Notes: generated from the letters alone by a model not told the origin. DNA of 64,000 nt from an uncultured Clostridia bacterium (GCA_934663625.1 CAKUKP010000002.1:12003-76002), one strand, 5' to 3'; shown: positions 48,477 through 57,145, counted from the stretch's first letter. Made by a program: numbers and translations.

Positions 48477-49703
48477 CTACAGTCGCCGCGCTTCCAGATA
48501 GTAGCGCTTTTCGTTGGCTTCGCCCATGGAGAAGGTTTTGCGGGGCAGCACGCCGTTTGCGCGCACGTAGGGGAACAGCTGATCCTTTTCAAAACTGCAC
48601 GGCAGGAACGCGGCGGCATGCTCCGCCCGCGCCATTTCGCGCACGGTATTCTCGCCGTGGATATAATCGATCTGCGCGCCGGGGTGCGACGCCACATAAT
48701 CATCCAGGAACGATTGCAGATCGCGCAGCGGATGATCGGGGTAGGCGTAGCCGCGCTCAAAGCCGTTGTATACGCAGATGACCTCGCGCCCGTCCCGCAC
48801 GCCGATTCCGGTATCGCGCAGGTGCGCTTCGTAAGCCGATTGCAGATCGACAGGATCAATGCTGCGCAGAATGCGGTATATCGGTTCGAACCGGATCGCA
48901 TCGCTGTGCAGATTCACGATTTCGGCAAGCGCATAGCGCGCGGGATGGCACGCGCGGGCGTATTCCGGCAGCCGTTCGCGGAATTCCAGCCAGTGCGCGC
49001 GCGCCGCCGCCAGCGAATGATTACCATCGCCCACGGCGAGGAACAGCCCATCGCAGCGATCGTACAGGTTATCCAGCGCATCCTCCAATTCCTGCGCCTG
49101 ATCGCCCTCAACGCGCCAGCCGCGGATGTGTCCGCCGTTTTGCATCAGATCAAAATCGTATAAAAGCTCCAGCGCGTCGCGCCGGTCATACAGCTTTTCG
49201 ATCGCGGATTTATCCGGATCATCCAGCAGCATCAGCACGTGCGGAAGCTCCAGACATGCGCCGCGGCGCACCTTTACGCGCGGCGGCACGCGTTCAATCA
49301 CCGTGCCTTCCGTGGCGCGAATCAGGCTCTGACTGCCGGACGCAAAATCGTACTGCTCCAGATCCAGCGCCGCCATCAGCCCGATGCGCACGCCGGACTG
49401 CGTGGCGCGCTCCACCAGCACATAGCCGCTGCGCACTTCGATGCGCAGCGCCTGATCATCCAGATAGGCGCGCATGTTCTTCTGCATCTCCTCGGTGTGA
49501 TCCTGTCCGTCCGCCAGATACGCCTCCGGCAGCGTAACGCGCAGCGCGGACGGCGCATCACCCACGATTTCCTCCACCTGCCGCCAATATTCCGGCTGGC
49601 TCGTATATTGATCCACCGCCACGATGGCCCATTTGCTGTAATCTACATTCTTCCGCTTCGAGGGAAGCAAAATTTCCGATCTGTGAATGACAGGGTTTTT
49701 CAT
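48477..49703 (-). CDS. DUF1015 family protein
   Basis: The 408-residue protein from ATG 49703 (GGAGG 9 bases upstream) belongs to DUF1015. Family landmarks are WAIVAVDQYTSQPEYW near the start, VGDGNHSLAAARAHW (about 270-284) and the HDAIRFEPIYRIL region. The family is thought to be cytosolic and HTH-associated in name only; no reaction is established. The open frame reaches upstream past a promoter, so the longer version is not real. Confidence 0.85.
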   Translation of the reverse strand: MKNPVIHRSEILLPSKRKNVDYSKWAIVAVDQYTSQPEYWRQVEEIVGDAPSALRVTLPEAYLADGQDHTEEMQKNMRAYLDDQALRIEVRSGYVLVERATQSGVRIGLMAALDLEQYDFASGSQSLIRATEGTVIERVPPRVKVRRGACLELPHVLMLLDDPDKSAIEKLYDRRDALELLYDFDLMQNGGHIRGWRVEGDQAQELEDALDNLYDRCDGLFLAVGDGNHSLAAARAHWLEFRERLPEYARACHPARYALAEIVNLHSDAIRFEPIYRILRSIDPVDLQSAYEAHLRDTGIGVRDGREVICVYNGFERGYAYPDHPLRDLQSFLDDYVASHPGAQIDYIHGENTVREMARAEHAAAFLPCSFEKDQLFPYVRANGVLPRKTFSMGEANEKRYYLEARRL

Positions 49704-49736
49704 ATGATTCATCCTCCGTTTGTACCGCTGTATACG

Positions 49737-49765
49737 ATTATACACGATCCAACGGCGATTGACAA
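49737..49765 (-). promoter_or_regulatory. Promoter of the DUF1015 gene
   Basis: TTGTCA (49760-49765) and TATAAT (49737-49742) are 17 bp apart on the minus strand. Confidence 0.7.
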
Positions 49766-49781
49766 TTGTACAAAACATAAT

Positions 49782-49810
49782 TTGACGCACAATTACCGCT
49801 ATGTTATAAT
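49782..49810 (+). promoter_or_regulatory. Promoter of the small toxin mRNA
   Basis: TTGACG (49782-49787) and TATAAT (49805-49810) are 17 bp apart. Transcription from about 49817 gives a leader of about 80 bases before the toxin start. Confidence 0.75.
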
Positions 49811-49867
49811 AGCGGTGAAGCCGAAAGGCTTCCGGCAGGAAGGAAACAGATGGCGCTTGGCTTTTAC

Positions 49868-49887
49868 CCTCCCTATACAAAGGGAGG
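49868..49887 (+). promoter_or_regulatory. Hairpin sequestering the toxin ribosome binding site
   Basis: CCTCCCT (49868-49874) pairs perfectly with AGGGAGG (49881-49887), the ribosome binding site itself, with a 6-base loop. Translation should be weak unless the hairpin is opened, as is known for the Fst toxin leader. Confidence 0.75.
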
Positions 49888-49895
49888 TGATGATC

Positions 49896-49979
49896 ATGAC
49901 CGATTACGAAATTCTCGCGATCGTGCTTTTGATAATCACTTTGGCATTTTCGATACATAACGAAAGCCATAGAAAGTAA
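49896..49979 (+). CDS. Fst/TxpA-like type I toxin, 27-residue membrane peptide
   Basis: MTDYEILAIVLLIITLAFSI followed by HNESHRK is a 27-residue peptide with one membrane segment and a charged C-terminus. Size and layout match 'putative holin-like toxins' of Firmicutes and the Fst/TxpA/BsrG toxins, which insert in the membrane and are held off by an antisense RNA. The start at 49896 is 8 bases from AGGGAGG. An opposing consensus promoter at 50073-50101 drives an antisense RNA into its 3' region. The peptide is below the usual gene-calling limit and would be missed in routine annotation. Confidence 0.8.
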   Translation: MTDYEILAIVLLIITLAFSIHNESHRK

Positions 49980-50066
49980 AACTACAGCCGCCATCCAGCG
50001 CTAACTGGCAGGCGGCTCAACCCACAACGGAGGGGAGAAGCCCAACCAAAAGCGTCATCCCTTCCT
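49980..50066 (-). ncRNA. Predicted antisense RNA antitoxin
   Basis: A transcript starting near 50066 from the consensus promoter runs towards the toxin gene. It passes GCCGCC..CCAG..CTGG..GGCGGC (about 49987-50016), a hairpin present in both RNAs. It would pair with the 3' part of the toxin mRNA, as RatA and RNAII do in the txpA and par systems. The exact 3' end is not known; a weak T-rich stretch follows the hairpin at about 49980. Confidence 0.65.
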
Positions 50067-50072
50067 GCTGTT

Positions 50073-50101
50073 ATTATATCACGGTACAGTTTGACTGTCA
50101 A
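50073..50101 (-). promoter_or_regulatory. Promoter of the antisense antitoxin RNA
   Basis: TTGACA (50096-50101) and TATAAT (50073-50078) are exactly 17 bp apart, a perfect consensus. There is no protein-coding gene downstream of it other than the toxin region. Confidence 0.8.
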
Positions 50102-50152
50102 CGATGAATTTCTGCGCGAGTATCCTATTGCGCAGATAAGGAGTGATCGATC

Positions 50153-51034
50153 ATGACTCGACAGGAATTTTCCGATCTTGCGAAGCGCGGGATCGTGCTG
50201 CTGGACGGCGCGACGGGATCGAATCTGCGCGCGGCGGGTATGCCCGTGGGCGTATGCGTGGAGGACTGGGTGCTATCCCATCCCGATGTGATCATCGATC
50301 TGCAAACGCGCTATGCCGACGCGGGCAGCGATATCATCTATGCGCCCACGTTCGGCGCGAATACGGCGAACCTTTCCATGTACGGCATGGCGGATCGCGC
50401 GGCGGACATGAATCGGCGGCTGGTAGACCTTACGCGCCGCGCGGTGGGCGATCGCGCGCGCATCGCGGGCGATATGACTACGCTGGGCAAGCCCGCAGAC
50501 GCGCCGGACGGCTATACCTACGATGCGATGGTTGAAATCTACGCCGCGCAGGCGCGCGCGCTGTGCGATGCGGGCGTGGATCTGTTCGCGGTGGAAACCA
50601 TGCTGGGCGTAACCGAATGCTGCGCCGCCATCGAAGCGATTCGTGCGGAGTGCGATATGCCCATCATCTGCACGCTGACGCTGGACGGCGTGGGCAAGGC
50701 GTATTTCGACGGCGACGCGGAATCCGCCGCCGCGCATCTGCCCGCCATGGGCGCGGATGCGATCGGCGTAAACTGCGGGCAGGGGCCGGAGCTGTTTGAA
50801 AACGTGGTACGGACGCTGGCAACCGGCGGCGTGCCCGTGGTCGCCAAGCCGAACGCTGGACTTCCGCAGGTGCAGCCGGACGGTTCCTGCATCTATTCCA
50901 TGACCCCAACGCGCTTTGCCCGCGCGATGGGCGCGCTGGTGCGCGCGGGTGCGACCATCATCGGCGGCTGCTGCGGCACGAATCCCGATTATATTTATGC
51001 GTTAGCGCAATTTCGCAATATGGAATTAACGTAA
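50153..51034 (+). CDS. Homocysteine S-methyltransferase family protein
   Basis: The 293-residue protein has the family fold as in the N-terminal module of MetH or BHMT. LLDGATGSNLRAAGMP is near the start. The zinc ligands are C208 in GVNCGQGP and C273, C274 in GGCCGTNP. It should transfer a methyl group to homocysteine to make methionine. With only this module, a methyl donor such as S-methylmethionine or a separate corrinoid protein is needed. ATG 50153 follows AAGGAGTGATCGATC. Confidence 0.9.
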   Translation: MTRQEFSDLAKRGIVLLDGATGSNLRAAGMPVGVCVEDWVLSHPDVIIDLQTRYADAGSDIIYAPTFGANTANLSMYGMADRAADMNRRLVDLTRRAVGDRARIAGDMTTLGKPADAPDGYTYDAMVEIYAAQARALCDAGVDLFAVETMLGVTECCAAIEAIRAECDMPIICTLTLDGVGKAYFDGDAESAAAHLPAMGADAIGVNCGQGPELFENVVRTLATGGVPVVAKPNAGLPQVQPDGSCIYSMTPTRFARAMGALVRAGATIIGGCCGTNPDYIYALAQFRNMELT

Positions 51035-51104
51035 ATGGGTTATTATGGTGCAAAGGGGCTGCGTGTATGCATCACCCTGAAAATAAGGAAGGACGGGTAA
51101 CATC

Positions 51105-52733
51105 ATGAAAAAACTTCTTGCACTGCTTCTGGTTCTTTCCATGCTTCTGGGCTTCGCCGCGATCGCGGAGGAAGCCGCGCCGGAGCATAGCTCCGTCGTC
51201 GTACTCTACACCAACGACGTCCATTGCGGCTACGCGGACAACATCGGCTATGCGGGTCTTTCCGCATACAAAAAGGCCTTTGAAAAGGCCGGCAATACCG
51301 TGCTGCTGGCGGACTGCGGCGATGCGATTCAAGGCGATACCATCGGCACGCTGTCCAAGGGCGAATACATCATCGATATGATGAATTACGTGGGCTACGA
51401 CGTCGCCACCATCGGCAACCATGAATTCGATTACGGCATGGATCAGTTCATGGCGCTGACCGAAAAGGCGAATTTCCCCTACGTATCCGCAAACTTTGTG
51501 GATAAGGACGGCAATCCCTTCTTCGATGCGTACAAGATCATCGAAGCGGGCGGCTGGAAGATCGCCTTTGTGGGCGTTTCCACGCCGGAAACCCTGTTCA
51601 AATCCAATCCGGTGAACTTCCAGGATGCGGAAGGCAATTTCATCTATTCCTTCTGCGGCGAAGGCGATGGCAAGGGCGTATACACTGCGGCGCAGAACGC
51701 CGTTGACGCGGCGCGCGCAGAGGGCGCGGACATCGTAATCGCGATCACCCATCTGGGCACGGATGCGGCTTCCATCCCCTTCACCAGCAACGATCTGATC
51801 ATGAATACCACCGGCATCGATGCGGTACTGGACGGTCATTCCCATTCCACCTGGGAACAGGAAATGGTAAAGAACGCGGCGAGCGAGGAAGTAATCCTGA
51901 CCTCCACCGGCACGAAGCTGGAAAACGTCGGCGCGCTGACCATCGGCTACGATGCGGAAAACGACGTACCTACGCTTTCGACCAAGCTGCACAATGAATC
52001 CCTGTTCCAGGATGATGAAACCGCTGAATTCATCGCGGGCATCGCGGTGCAGTTCGAAGGCCTGCTGAACGAAGTGGTCGCGCATACGGACGTTGATCTG
52101 ACCACGAAGGATCCCGCCACCGGCGAACGCATGGTGCGTTCCGGCGAAACCAACCTGGGCGACCTGTGCGCGGACGCATATCTGAATATGCTGGGTGCGG
52201 ATATCGCCTTCGTCAACGGCGGCGGCGTGCGCGCGGACATCGCGGCGGGCGATATCACCTACGGCAACATCATCAAGGTGCATCCCTTCGGCAACGAAGC
52301 CTGCCTGATTCTAGCGACCGGCCAGCAGATTCTGGACGCGCTGGAGCTGGGCAGCAGCGGTCTGCCGGGCGAGCTGGGCGGTTTCCTGCAGGTTGCGGGT
52401 CTGACCTACGAAGTGGATACCTCCATTCCCTCCACCGTTGAACAGGATGCAAACGGCGCGTTCACGGGCGTTGCCGGCGAACGCCGCGTAAAGAACGTTC
52501 TGGTGAACGGCGAACCGATCGATCCCGCGGGCGAATATAAGCTCGCCAGCCATAACTTCATGCTGAAGAACGGCGGCGACGGCTACGCGATGTTCAAGGA
52601 TGATGAAATCCTGAAGGACTGCGTGATGATCGATAATCAGGTGCTGATCAACTACATCAAGGATTACCTCGGCGGCGTTGTCGGCGAAGAATACGCCGAT
52701 CCCTACGGCCAGGGCCGCATCGTAATCAAGTAA
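51105..52733 (+). CDS. Secreted 5'-nucleotidase/UDP-sugar hydrolase family
   Basis: The 542-residue protein has a signal peptide (about 1-21), again without a lipobox cysteine. The metallophosphatase domain has YTNDVHCG, DCGDAIQG, IGNHEFDYG and GHSH motifs (two-metal site). The C-terminal nucleotidase domain has NGGGVRADI and the usual NFMLKNGGDGYAMF segment. It should hydrolyse nucleotides or related phosphate esters outside the cell. No C-terminal sorting signal is present. ATG 51105 is behind AAGGAAGGACGGG. Confidence 0.92.
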   Translation: MKKLLALLLVLSMLLGFAAIAEEAAPEHSSVVVLYTNDVHCGYADNIGYAGLSAYKKAFEKAGNTVLLADCGDAIQGDTIGTLSKGEYIIDMMNYVGYDVATIGNHEFDYGMDQFMALTEKANFPYVSANFVDKDGNPFFDAYKIIEAGGWKIAFVGVSTPETLFKSNPVNFQDAEGNFIYSFCGEGDGKGVYTAAQNAVDAARAEGADIVIAITHLGTDAASIPFTSNDLIMNTTGIDAVLDGHSHSTWEQEMVKNAASEEVILTSTGTKLENVGALTIGYDAENDVPTLSTKLHNESLFQDDETAEFIAGIAVQFEGLLNEVVAHTDVDLTTKDPATGERMVRSGETNLGDLCADAYLNMLGADIAFVNGGGVRADIAAGDITYGNIIKVHPFGNEACLILATGQQILDALELGSSGLPGELGGFLQVAGLTYEVDTSIPSTVEQDANGAFTGVAGERRVKNVLVNGEPIDPAGEYKLASHNFMLKNGGDGYAMFKDDEILKDCVMIDNQVLINYIKDYLGGVVGEEYADPYGQGRIVIK

Positions 52734-52751
52734 GAACTCCATCGTTAAAGC

Positions 52752-52779
52752 AAGGGGACTGTCCGGCGACAGTCCCCTT
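52752..52779 (+). terminator. Terminator of the 5'-nucleotidase gene
   Basis: AAGGGGACTGTC (52752-52763) and GACAGTCCCCTT (52768-52779) form a 12-bp perfect stem followed by ATTCTAT. Confidence 0.85.
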
Positions 52780-52854
52780 ATTCTATAGATTCCATAGCGT
52801 ATCCGTTTGGCTTTACCAGAAGTGGCTGGCAATCGGCACTGTCGGCAGTAATTC

Positions 52855-53380
52855 GATATGTGCGTTATCTCTCCTTCCGTCAGCCTTCGGCTGACACCTT
52901 CCTCATCAGAGGAAGGCAGGGGGTACGTCGTTCTTTGGCTCCACCAGAAGCAGCTGGAAGCTGATATTGTCCGCTGTAGTTCGATCGATGCGTTATCTCT
53001 CCTTCCGTCATCGCGACAAGTCGCGCTGACACCTTCCTCATCAGAGGAAGGCATGGGGTTAACGTTCTTCGTCATCCGGCTCCACCTGATGGTACGCACC
53101 AAAGCCCCTGCTATGCATGGGCTTTGGCAGCGCCGCGCTGGAAACCGAAGGTTTCGCGCGGGCTGGTCGCGGGCTGCAAGCAGCGGTGCCGCGCCTCAAT
53201 CTTTGATTGAGCCGTCGGCAGTCGGCTAAAAGCCGACCGGCAAACCATCAGGTTTGCCGCCTTACGCGACTGCTGAAGGGAGCTGTCAAAACCGCAGGTT
53301 TTGACTGAGGGAGAGAAGCCCCTCAGTCGCTGCACCCACGCAGTTTTTGCAGCTTGAATCAATGGCTGCAAAAACGCCGG
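52855..53380. repeat. Mosaic repeat block between the nucleotidase and sortase B
   Basis: There are two CTCTCCTTCCGTC modules with core hairpins AGCCTTCGGCT and CGCGACAAGTCGCG (about 52868-53055). A CCACCTGATGG...CGCGACTGC block (about 53080-53280) and a GGGAGCTGTC...GACTGAGGGAGAG module with core TCAAAACCGCAGGTTTTGA follow. The last unit is a constant-loop hairpin (53345-53377). No gene is seen. Confidence 0.7.
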
Positions 53381-53531
53381 TTCGCGGCGGTCATTCTGAC
53401 TATAGCAGTCGCTCCTCAGCAAAGCTGAGTTGCGACCAGCCGCCGGAAATCCTTTGGATTTCCACGGCGCGCTGCCGAAACCCGCTCCGCGGGTCTTCGG
53501 TGCGTTAACCGCCGCGAACCAGCGCGGCAGC
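53381..53531. repeat. Left copy of a perfect 151-bp inverted repeat
   Basis: The sequence is the exact reverse complement of 57146-57296, with weaker similarity continuing outward to about 53276 and 57400. Internal palindromes include CCGGAAATCCTTTGGATTTCC and CCCGCTCCGCGGG. The two copies enclose the sortase-surface protein-ThrE genes. Confidence 0.85.
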
Positions 53532-53590
53532 TATTGGCAGCGGGCACAGCCCGCCAGCGCGGCAGCAGCTGGGATCAAACGCCCTGCGTT
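53532..53590 (-). repeat. Gene-end cassette at the 3' end of srtB
   Basis: CAAACGC-agg-GCGTTTG contains the end of the reading frame, GTT TGA, followed by TCCCAGCTGCTGCCGCG. A second hairpin unit, GCGGGCTGTGCCCGC, leads into the 151-bp repeat. Confidence 0.7.
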
Positions 53591-54309
53591 TGGCTCGCCA
53601 GCATCAGTACGAAGCGGCCGTTCTCATCCTTGTAGCTGCAGGTTACGAGGGACAGGAGATGATCGCCGGGCTGCACATCCACATCAAACTGATAATAGGA
53701 ACGCTCGCGCGCGGCGTTGACATATTCCATGAACGCTTCGTCGGTTTCGAAATTAAACTGCTGCATTTCAAAGAACCGGGAATTGCCCGGATCGGCGGAC
53801 ATATCGAACACCGCGATGGGCACATATACGCGATCCTCGTAGAGCGTGCTGAAGGTCACGCTGGGATACTTCGCCAGCGTTTCCTCTTCGCGGAACTGTT
53901 CCAGATCGCCGAACACCGTGCCATTTTTCATGTTGTGACCGTGAATCAGCAGGTGCTGATCGAACAGCGTATTGCCCTCGTCGAGGAACGCCGCGCCCTC
54001 CACCGCCGATTCACCGAAGAAGTTATGGTCGAGATAATAGACGTTATCCCGCTGAACAACGGCAAAATCGATGGTTTCCGTCGCCTTCAGCCAGCCCACC
54101 GTATCCGGATTCGCATCCAGCAGCGCCTGAAACTGTTCCCGCGGCGCAAGCTCCTCCGCGCCCGCAGACGGATCAAACAACGCGCGCATGGCTTCGTTTA
54201 CCTTCAGCCCATGCTGATGCACGCTCCACTGCCATAGCAATCCCGCCGCGCTCGCCAGCGCGACGATCAGGCACAGTATGCGCAAAACCAAATTCAACCT
54301 TTTATTCAT
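53575..54309 (-). CDS. srtB: Class B sortase
   Basis: The 244-residue transpeptidase has an N-terminal membrane segment (about 8-28) and an outward catalytic domain with H125 in LIHGHNM, C224 in LVTCSY and R232. It links surface proteins to peptidoglycan. ATG 54309 follows GGGAGGATAGG. The gene just before it in the direction of transcription carries an MPKTG signal. Clostridial SrtB enzymes such as that of C. difficile use (S/P)PxTG motifs, so MPKTG is a plausible target. The last few residues come from the gene-end repeat. Confidence 0.93.
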   Translation of the reverse strand: MNKRLNLVLRILCLIVALASAAGLLWQWSVHQHGLKVNEAMRALFDPSAGAEELAPREQFQALLDANPDTVGWLKATETIDFAVVQRDNVYYLDHNFFGESAVEGAAFLDEGNTLFDQHLLIHGHNMKNGTVFGDLEQFREEETLAKYPSVTFSTLYEDRVYVPIAVFDMSADPGNSRFFEMQQFNFETDEAFMEYVNAARERSYYQFDVDVQPGDHLLSLVTCSYKDENGRFVLMLASQTQGV

Positions 54310-54361
54310 CCTATCCTCCCATATCATTTGGTGCGGCCGATTGCGATTTGCTGATAGACCA

Positions 54362-54396
54362 TGCCGGTCACAAATAATTTGTGACCGGCACTTTTT
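54362..54396 (+). terminator. Plus-oriented terminator without an obvious gene
   Basis: TGCCGGTCACAAAT (54362-54375) pairs with ATTTGTGACCGGCA (54377-54390), and five T follow on the plus strand only. It lies between the MPKTG gene and srtB, both on the minus strand. It may block opposing transcription, or act as a stem in the operon mRNA. Confidence 0.6.
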
Positions 54397-54405
54397 ATAC
54401 GGGAA

Positions 54406-55653
54406 TCAGCGATGCAGAGAGCGACGCTTCAGCAGCGCATAGCCGATGGCGGAGATCAGACCGCTGACCTGCAGGGCTGCCGCCGGAATCGTTTCCACGC
54501 CGGTCTTGGGCATGGTGCTTTCCGACTTCAGCTTCGCGATTTCGCGGGTTTCCTTCGCTTCGCAGCGCTTGCATACGCGCTCCTCGACGCCCTTTTTGCT
54601 CGTGGTCGGCTTCTTCGTTACCTTCCATTCGCCCCAATCGTGTTCGTATTTCGCTTCATGCGTATCGCAGTAGATATAACCGCAGTAGATGTATTCATCC
54701 GGAATCCCATATACCTCAACGTTGACAACTCTGTATTCATCGGTGGCAGGGTTATAGATAATTTTGCCATCATGCCCCAGACACCAGCGGATCTCAACCA
54801 GGCACTTGGAAAAACCTTCTTCATCGATCAGCCACTGGATGTATTCCGGATCTTCTTCACGCGTAATCCACTCGTCCCAGTTGTGCTCGGTGAAGAAACC
54901 GGACTTCGTGCAATCATCGATCTCGCCATACCACTTGATTACGCGCTTACTTTCCTCATCGATCACTTTGCATACTTCGCAGAAGCGCGCCATCAGACCA
55001 TCGCAGCCCGAACCATTCTCGTTGGGATAGGTCACGACTTCCAGATCGCCCCACTTATGATTGTAACGGTATTCTGTCACAGTGCAGTAAAGTCCGCCGC
55101 ACCAGACGCAATCATCTCCGGGATCGTCTTCCCCATACACCTTGAAATAGCTGCCATCCTTCAGCGAATAGTACCAGCCGTAATCATTATTGCCATCGCA
55201 ATAGCGATACTGCTCACAGCCGTTGGGAATTACATCCGTCCATTCGCCAAAGCTATGGTTGCCGCAATCGTTGCTCTCGCCTTTCCAGTCGATATCTACA
55301 TCTTCAGCCGCGTTACAGCCTTCAACCGTGCACGCACGATGGGCATGACCCTTACTATTCTGATTCGGCTCTTTGGTATCCCACGCGCTCCAGACGTGCT
55401 CGTGACCTTCAGGATCGCCGCCCTCGGGATCGCCGCCTTCGGGATCGCCACCGTCGGGATCGCCACCGTCGGGATCGCCACCGTCGGGATCGCCACCTTC
55501 GGGATCGCCGCCTTCGGGATCGCCGCCGGTGGGGTTGGCGTCAACCACTTCCTGCTTTTCACCCTCGATTACCTCGGTCGCGCTTGCGATGATCGGCGTA
55601 ACGACGAGCGTCAGCGCCAGCAGGCAAGCCAGCAACAGTTTCCAGAACTTCAT
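54406..55653 (-). CDS. MPKTG-anchored surface protein with GGDP repeats
   Basis: The 415-residue protein has a signal peptide (about 1-25). Eight tandem GGDPE/GGDPD pentapeptides (residues 43-82) form an acidic flexible stalk. Modules with H.W..W and CxxC pairs follow, similar to those in the two Cys-rich secreted proteins at 23.5-27 kb. The C-terminus is a sorting signal: MPKTG (381-385), a membrane segment, and a KRRSLHR tail. The neighbouring sortase B should attach it to the cell wall. ATG 55653 follows GGAGGAGAAGG. Confidence 0.88.
   Translation of the reverse strand: MKFWKLLLACLLALTLVVTPIIASATEVIEGEKQEVVDANPTGGDPEGGDPEGGDPDGGDPDGGDPDGGDPEGGDPEGGDPEGHEHVWSAWDTKEPNQNSKGHAHRACTVEGCNAAEDVDIDWKGESNDCGNHSFGEWTDVIPNGCEQYRYCDGNNDYGWYYSLKDGSYFKVYGEDDPGDDCVWCGGLYCTVTEYRYNHKWGDLEVVTYPNENGSGCDGLMARFCEVCKVIDEESKRVIKWYGEIDDCTKSGFFTEHNWDEWITREEDPEYIQWLIDEEGFSKCLVEIRWCLGHDGKIIYNPATDEYRVVNVEVYGIPDEYIYCGYIYCDTHEAKYEHDWGEWKVTKKPTTSKKGVEERVCKRCEAKETREIAKLKSESTMPKTGVETIPAAALQVSGLISAIGYALLKRRSLHR
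55408..55527 (-). repeat. Eight 15-bp tandem repeats encoding GGDP(E/D)
   Basis: Eight in-frame units of 15 bp encode GGDPE or GGDPD. Copy number can change by slippage without breaking the frame, altering stalk length. Confidence 0.85.
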
Positions 55654-55835
55654 TCCTTCTCCTCCATTCCACGGTATTTCCGCGATTTCCTGTGAAAGTG
55701 CGTTTTCAGAAGCCGAATTATTTCAAATTCCGAAACACACTTTCAATAATATATATTATACACCATACCACCTATTATTTGTTACGGAATTGTGTTATTT
55801 TGGTTGAAATAATCCAATGTCGCATTTTGCGCCAC

Positions 55836-56255
55836 CTATTTATGCGGCAGCAATTTGAAGATCAGCGAAACCAGCGCGATGCCGGCGGCCATGCTGGCGG
55901 CAAAGAGCAGCGTTTGCAGCGCCTGCGCGCCGGCGAGCGGCCAATTGCCCTGCAGCATTGCATCGGCAGTGCGATACAGACCCGCGCCGGGGATCATGGG
56001 GATGGCGGCGACCGCCATGAAGATCGTCGCCGGTGCGCGCAGCCGGTGCGCCAGAAATTCGGAATACAGCGTAAACAGCGCCGATACCGCCAGCGCGCAT
56101 ACGTTGGGATTGGGCACGATGCGACCCAGCGCGCGGTAGCAGCCCCAGGAGAGCATCCCGCCCAGCGCGGAAACCACCAGTTTCTTTCCATGCAGATTGA
56201 ATAAGCCGGCGTAGCCCAGCGAACCGACCAGCGCCGCGAGCAATTCCAGAATCAT
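55836..56255 (-). CDS. Threonine/serine exporter subunit, YjjB/ThrE_2 type
   Basis: The 139-residue membrane protein starts at ATG 56255, behind GAAGGGAGGCGC; the longer open frame is a shadow of the upstream gene. It has four membrane segments and the family sequence AAIPMIPGAGLYRTADAML near 90. With the upstream DUF1212/YjjP protein, it makes the two halves of a ThrE-type exporter, thought to move threonine, serine or other small metabolites out of the cell. Confidence 0.87.
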   Translation of the reverse strand: MILELLAALVGSLGYAGLFNLHGKKLVVSALGGMLSWGCYRALGRIVPNPNVCALAVSALFTLYSEFLAHRLRAPATIFMAVAAIPMIPGAGLYRTADAMLQGNWPLAGAQALQTLLFAASMAAGIALVSLIFKLLPHK

Positions 56256-56269
56256 GCGCGCGCCTCCCT

Positions 56270-57025
56270 TCAGAACAGAAGATTCGCCAATGCGAAGCCG
56301 AACGCCAACAATATCGCCAGCAGCAGCGATTCGCACAGCCGAATCAGGCCGGTAACCGTATCGCCCGAGAACAGATCGCGCAGCGAATTCGTAAACGCGA
56401 GCCCCGGAATAAACAGCATGATATCGCCCAGCGCAATCAGATCGGCATGGTGACCCGCGCCGATCATCACGGCGAAATTCGCCAGCACGCCGCCGCAGAA
56501 GCCATACAGCAATTGCGTAAACATCCGGTTGAACGAAGCCGGAAGCAGCGCCGTTTCCGCCAGCCGCAGCAGCGCGCCGATGACCGCCGATGCGATGATA
56601 TCGATAAAATCGCCGCCGAACAGCGCGGAAAAGCCCGCGGCAATCGTCGCGTAAATCAGCAGCATCGCGGCGGGCGAATAGCGCTTCCGCGCGGCGATGC
56701 GCTTTAGCTCCGCGCGGATCCATTCGCCGCTCGGTCGGGTTTTACAGATCGTGCGCGAAAGCTGGTTCAGCCGGTCGATCGCGTCAAAATCGTTCAGCGA
56801 TGAAGTCACGCGGCGCGATTGCGATACAAATTGATCCGTCCCGTAATACAGCGTGGCCAGAATGCTGGATGTGATCGAAAACACGTCCACGCGCTCCGCG
56901 CCATACGCCAGCCCGATCCGGCGAATCGTATCCTCCACGCGGCTGACCTCCGCACCGCTGATCAGCAGCTGTTCGCCGACCGACATCGCATAAAACAGCG
57001 CCTGTTCCGCTTCCGCCCTTTCCAT
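56270..57025 (-). CDS. Threonine/serine exporter subunit, YjjP/DUF1212 type
   Basis: The 251-residue protein from ATG 57025 (AAGGGGGGATGTGT upstream) has a soluble N-terminal part with the conserved LISGAEVSRVEDTI..I segment (about 21-36) and five membrane segments from about 113. It carries the FIPGLAFTNSLRDLFSGD motif (about 199-216). It is followed by the YjjB-type partner after 14 bases. Together they would form a split ThrE exporter. Confidence 0.9.
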   Translation of the reverse strand: MERAEAEQALFYAMSVGEQLLISGAEVSRVEDTIRRIGLAYGAERVDVFSITSSILATLYYGTDQFVSQSRRVTSSLNDFDAIDRLNQLSRTICKTRPSGEWIRAELKRIAARKRYSPAAMLLIYATIAAGFSALFGGDFIDIIASAVIGALLRLAETALLPASFNRMFTQLLYGFCGGVLANFAVMIGAGHHADLIALGDIMLFIPGLAFTNSLRDLFSGDTVTGLIRLCESLLLAILLAFGFALANLLF

Positions 57026-57145
57026 ACACATCCCCCCTTGGTCGGCAGTGCCGACAGCCAGCAACTACCGTGTTGGTTTGATTGCGCCCATATATTCAAG
57101 GCGCAATCAAAACGACGTTTTTGCAGGTTGAACCTGCACCCAATT
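57026..57145. repeat. Mosaic repeat units upstream of the ThrE operon
   Basis: A GTCGGCAGTGCCGAC hairpin plus CAGCAACTACCG unit (57038-57070), then a constant-loop hairpin with TTGATTGCGCC arms (57078-57110). The latter is almost identical to the one at 11915-11947. Confidence 0.7.

Noticed and set aside
52311..53102. Proteins containing PSSDEEG or LTPSSSEEG segments in repeat blocks
   Set aside because: These frames are read from the CTTCCTCATCAGAGGAAGG modules. They lack ribosome binding sites and recur in every repeat block.
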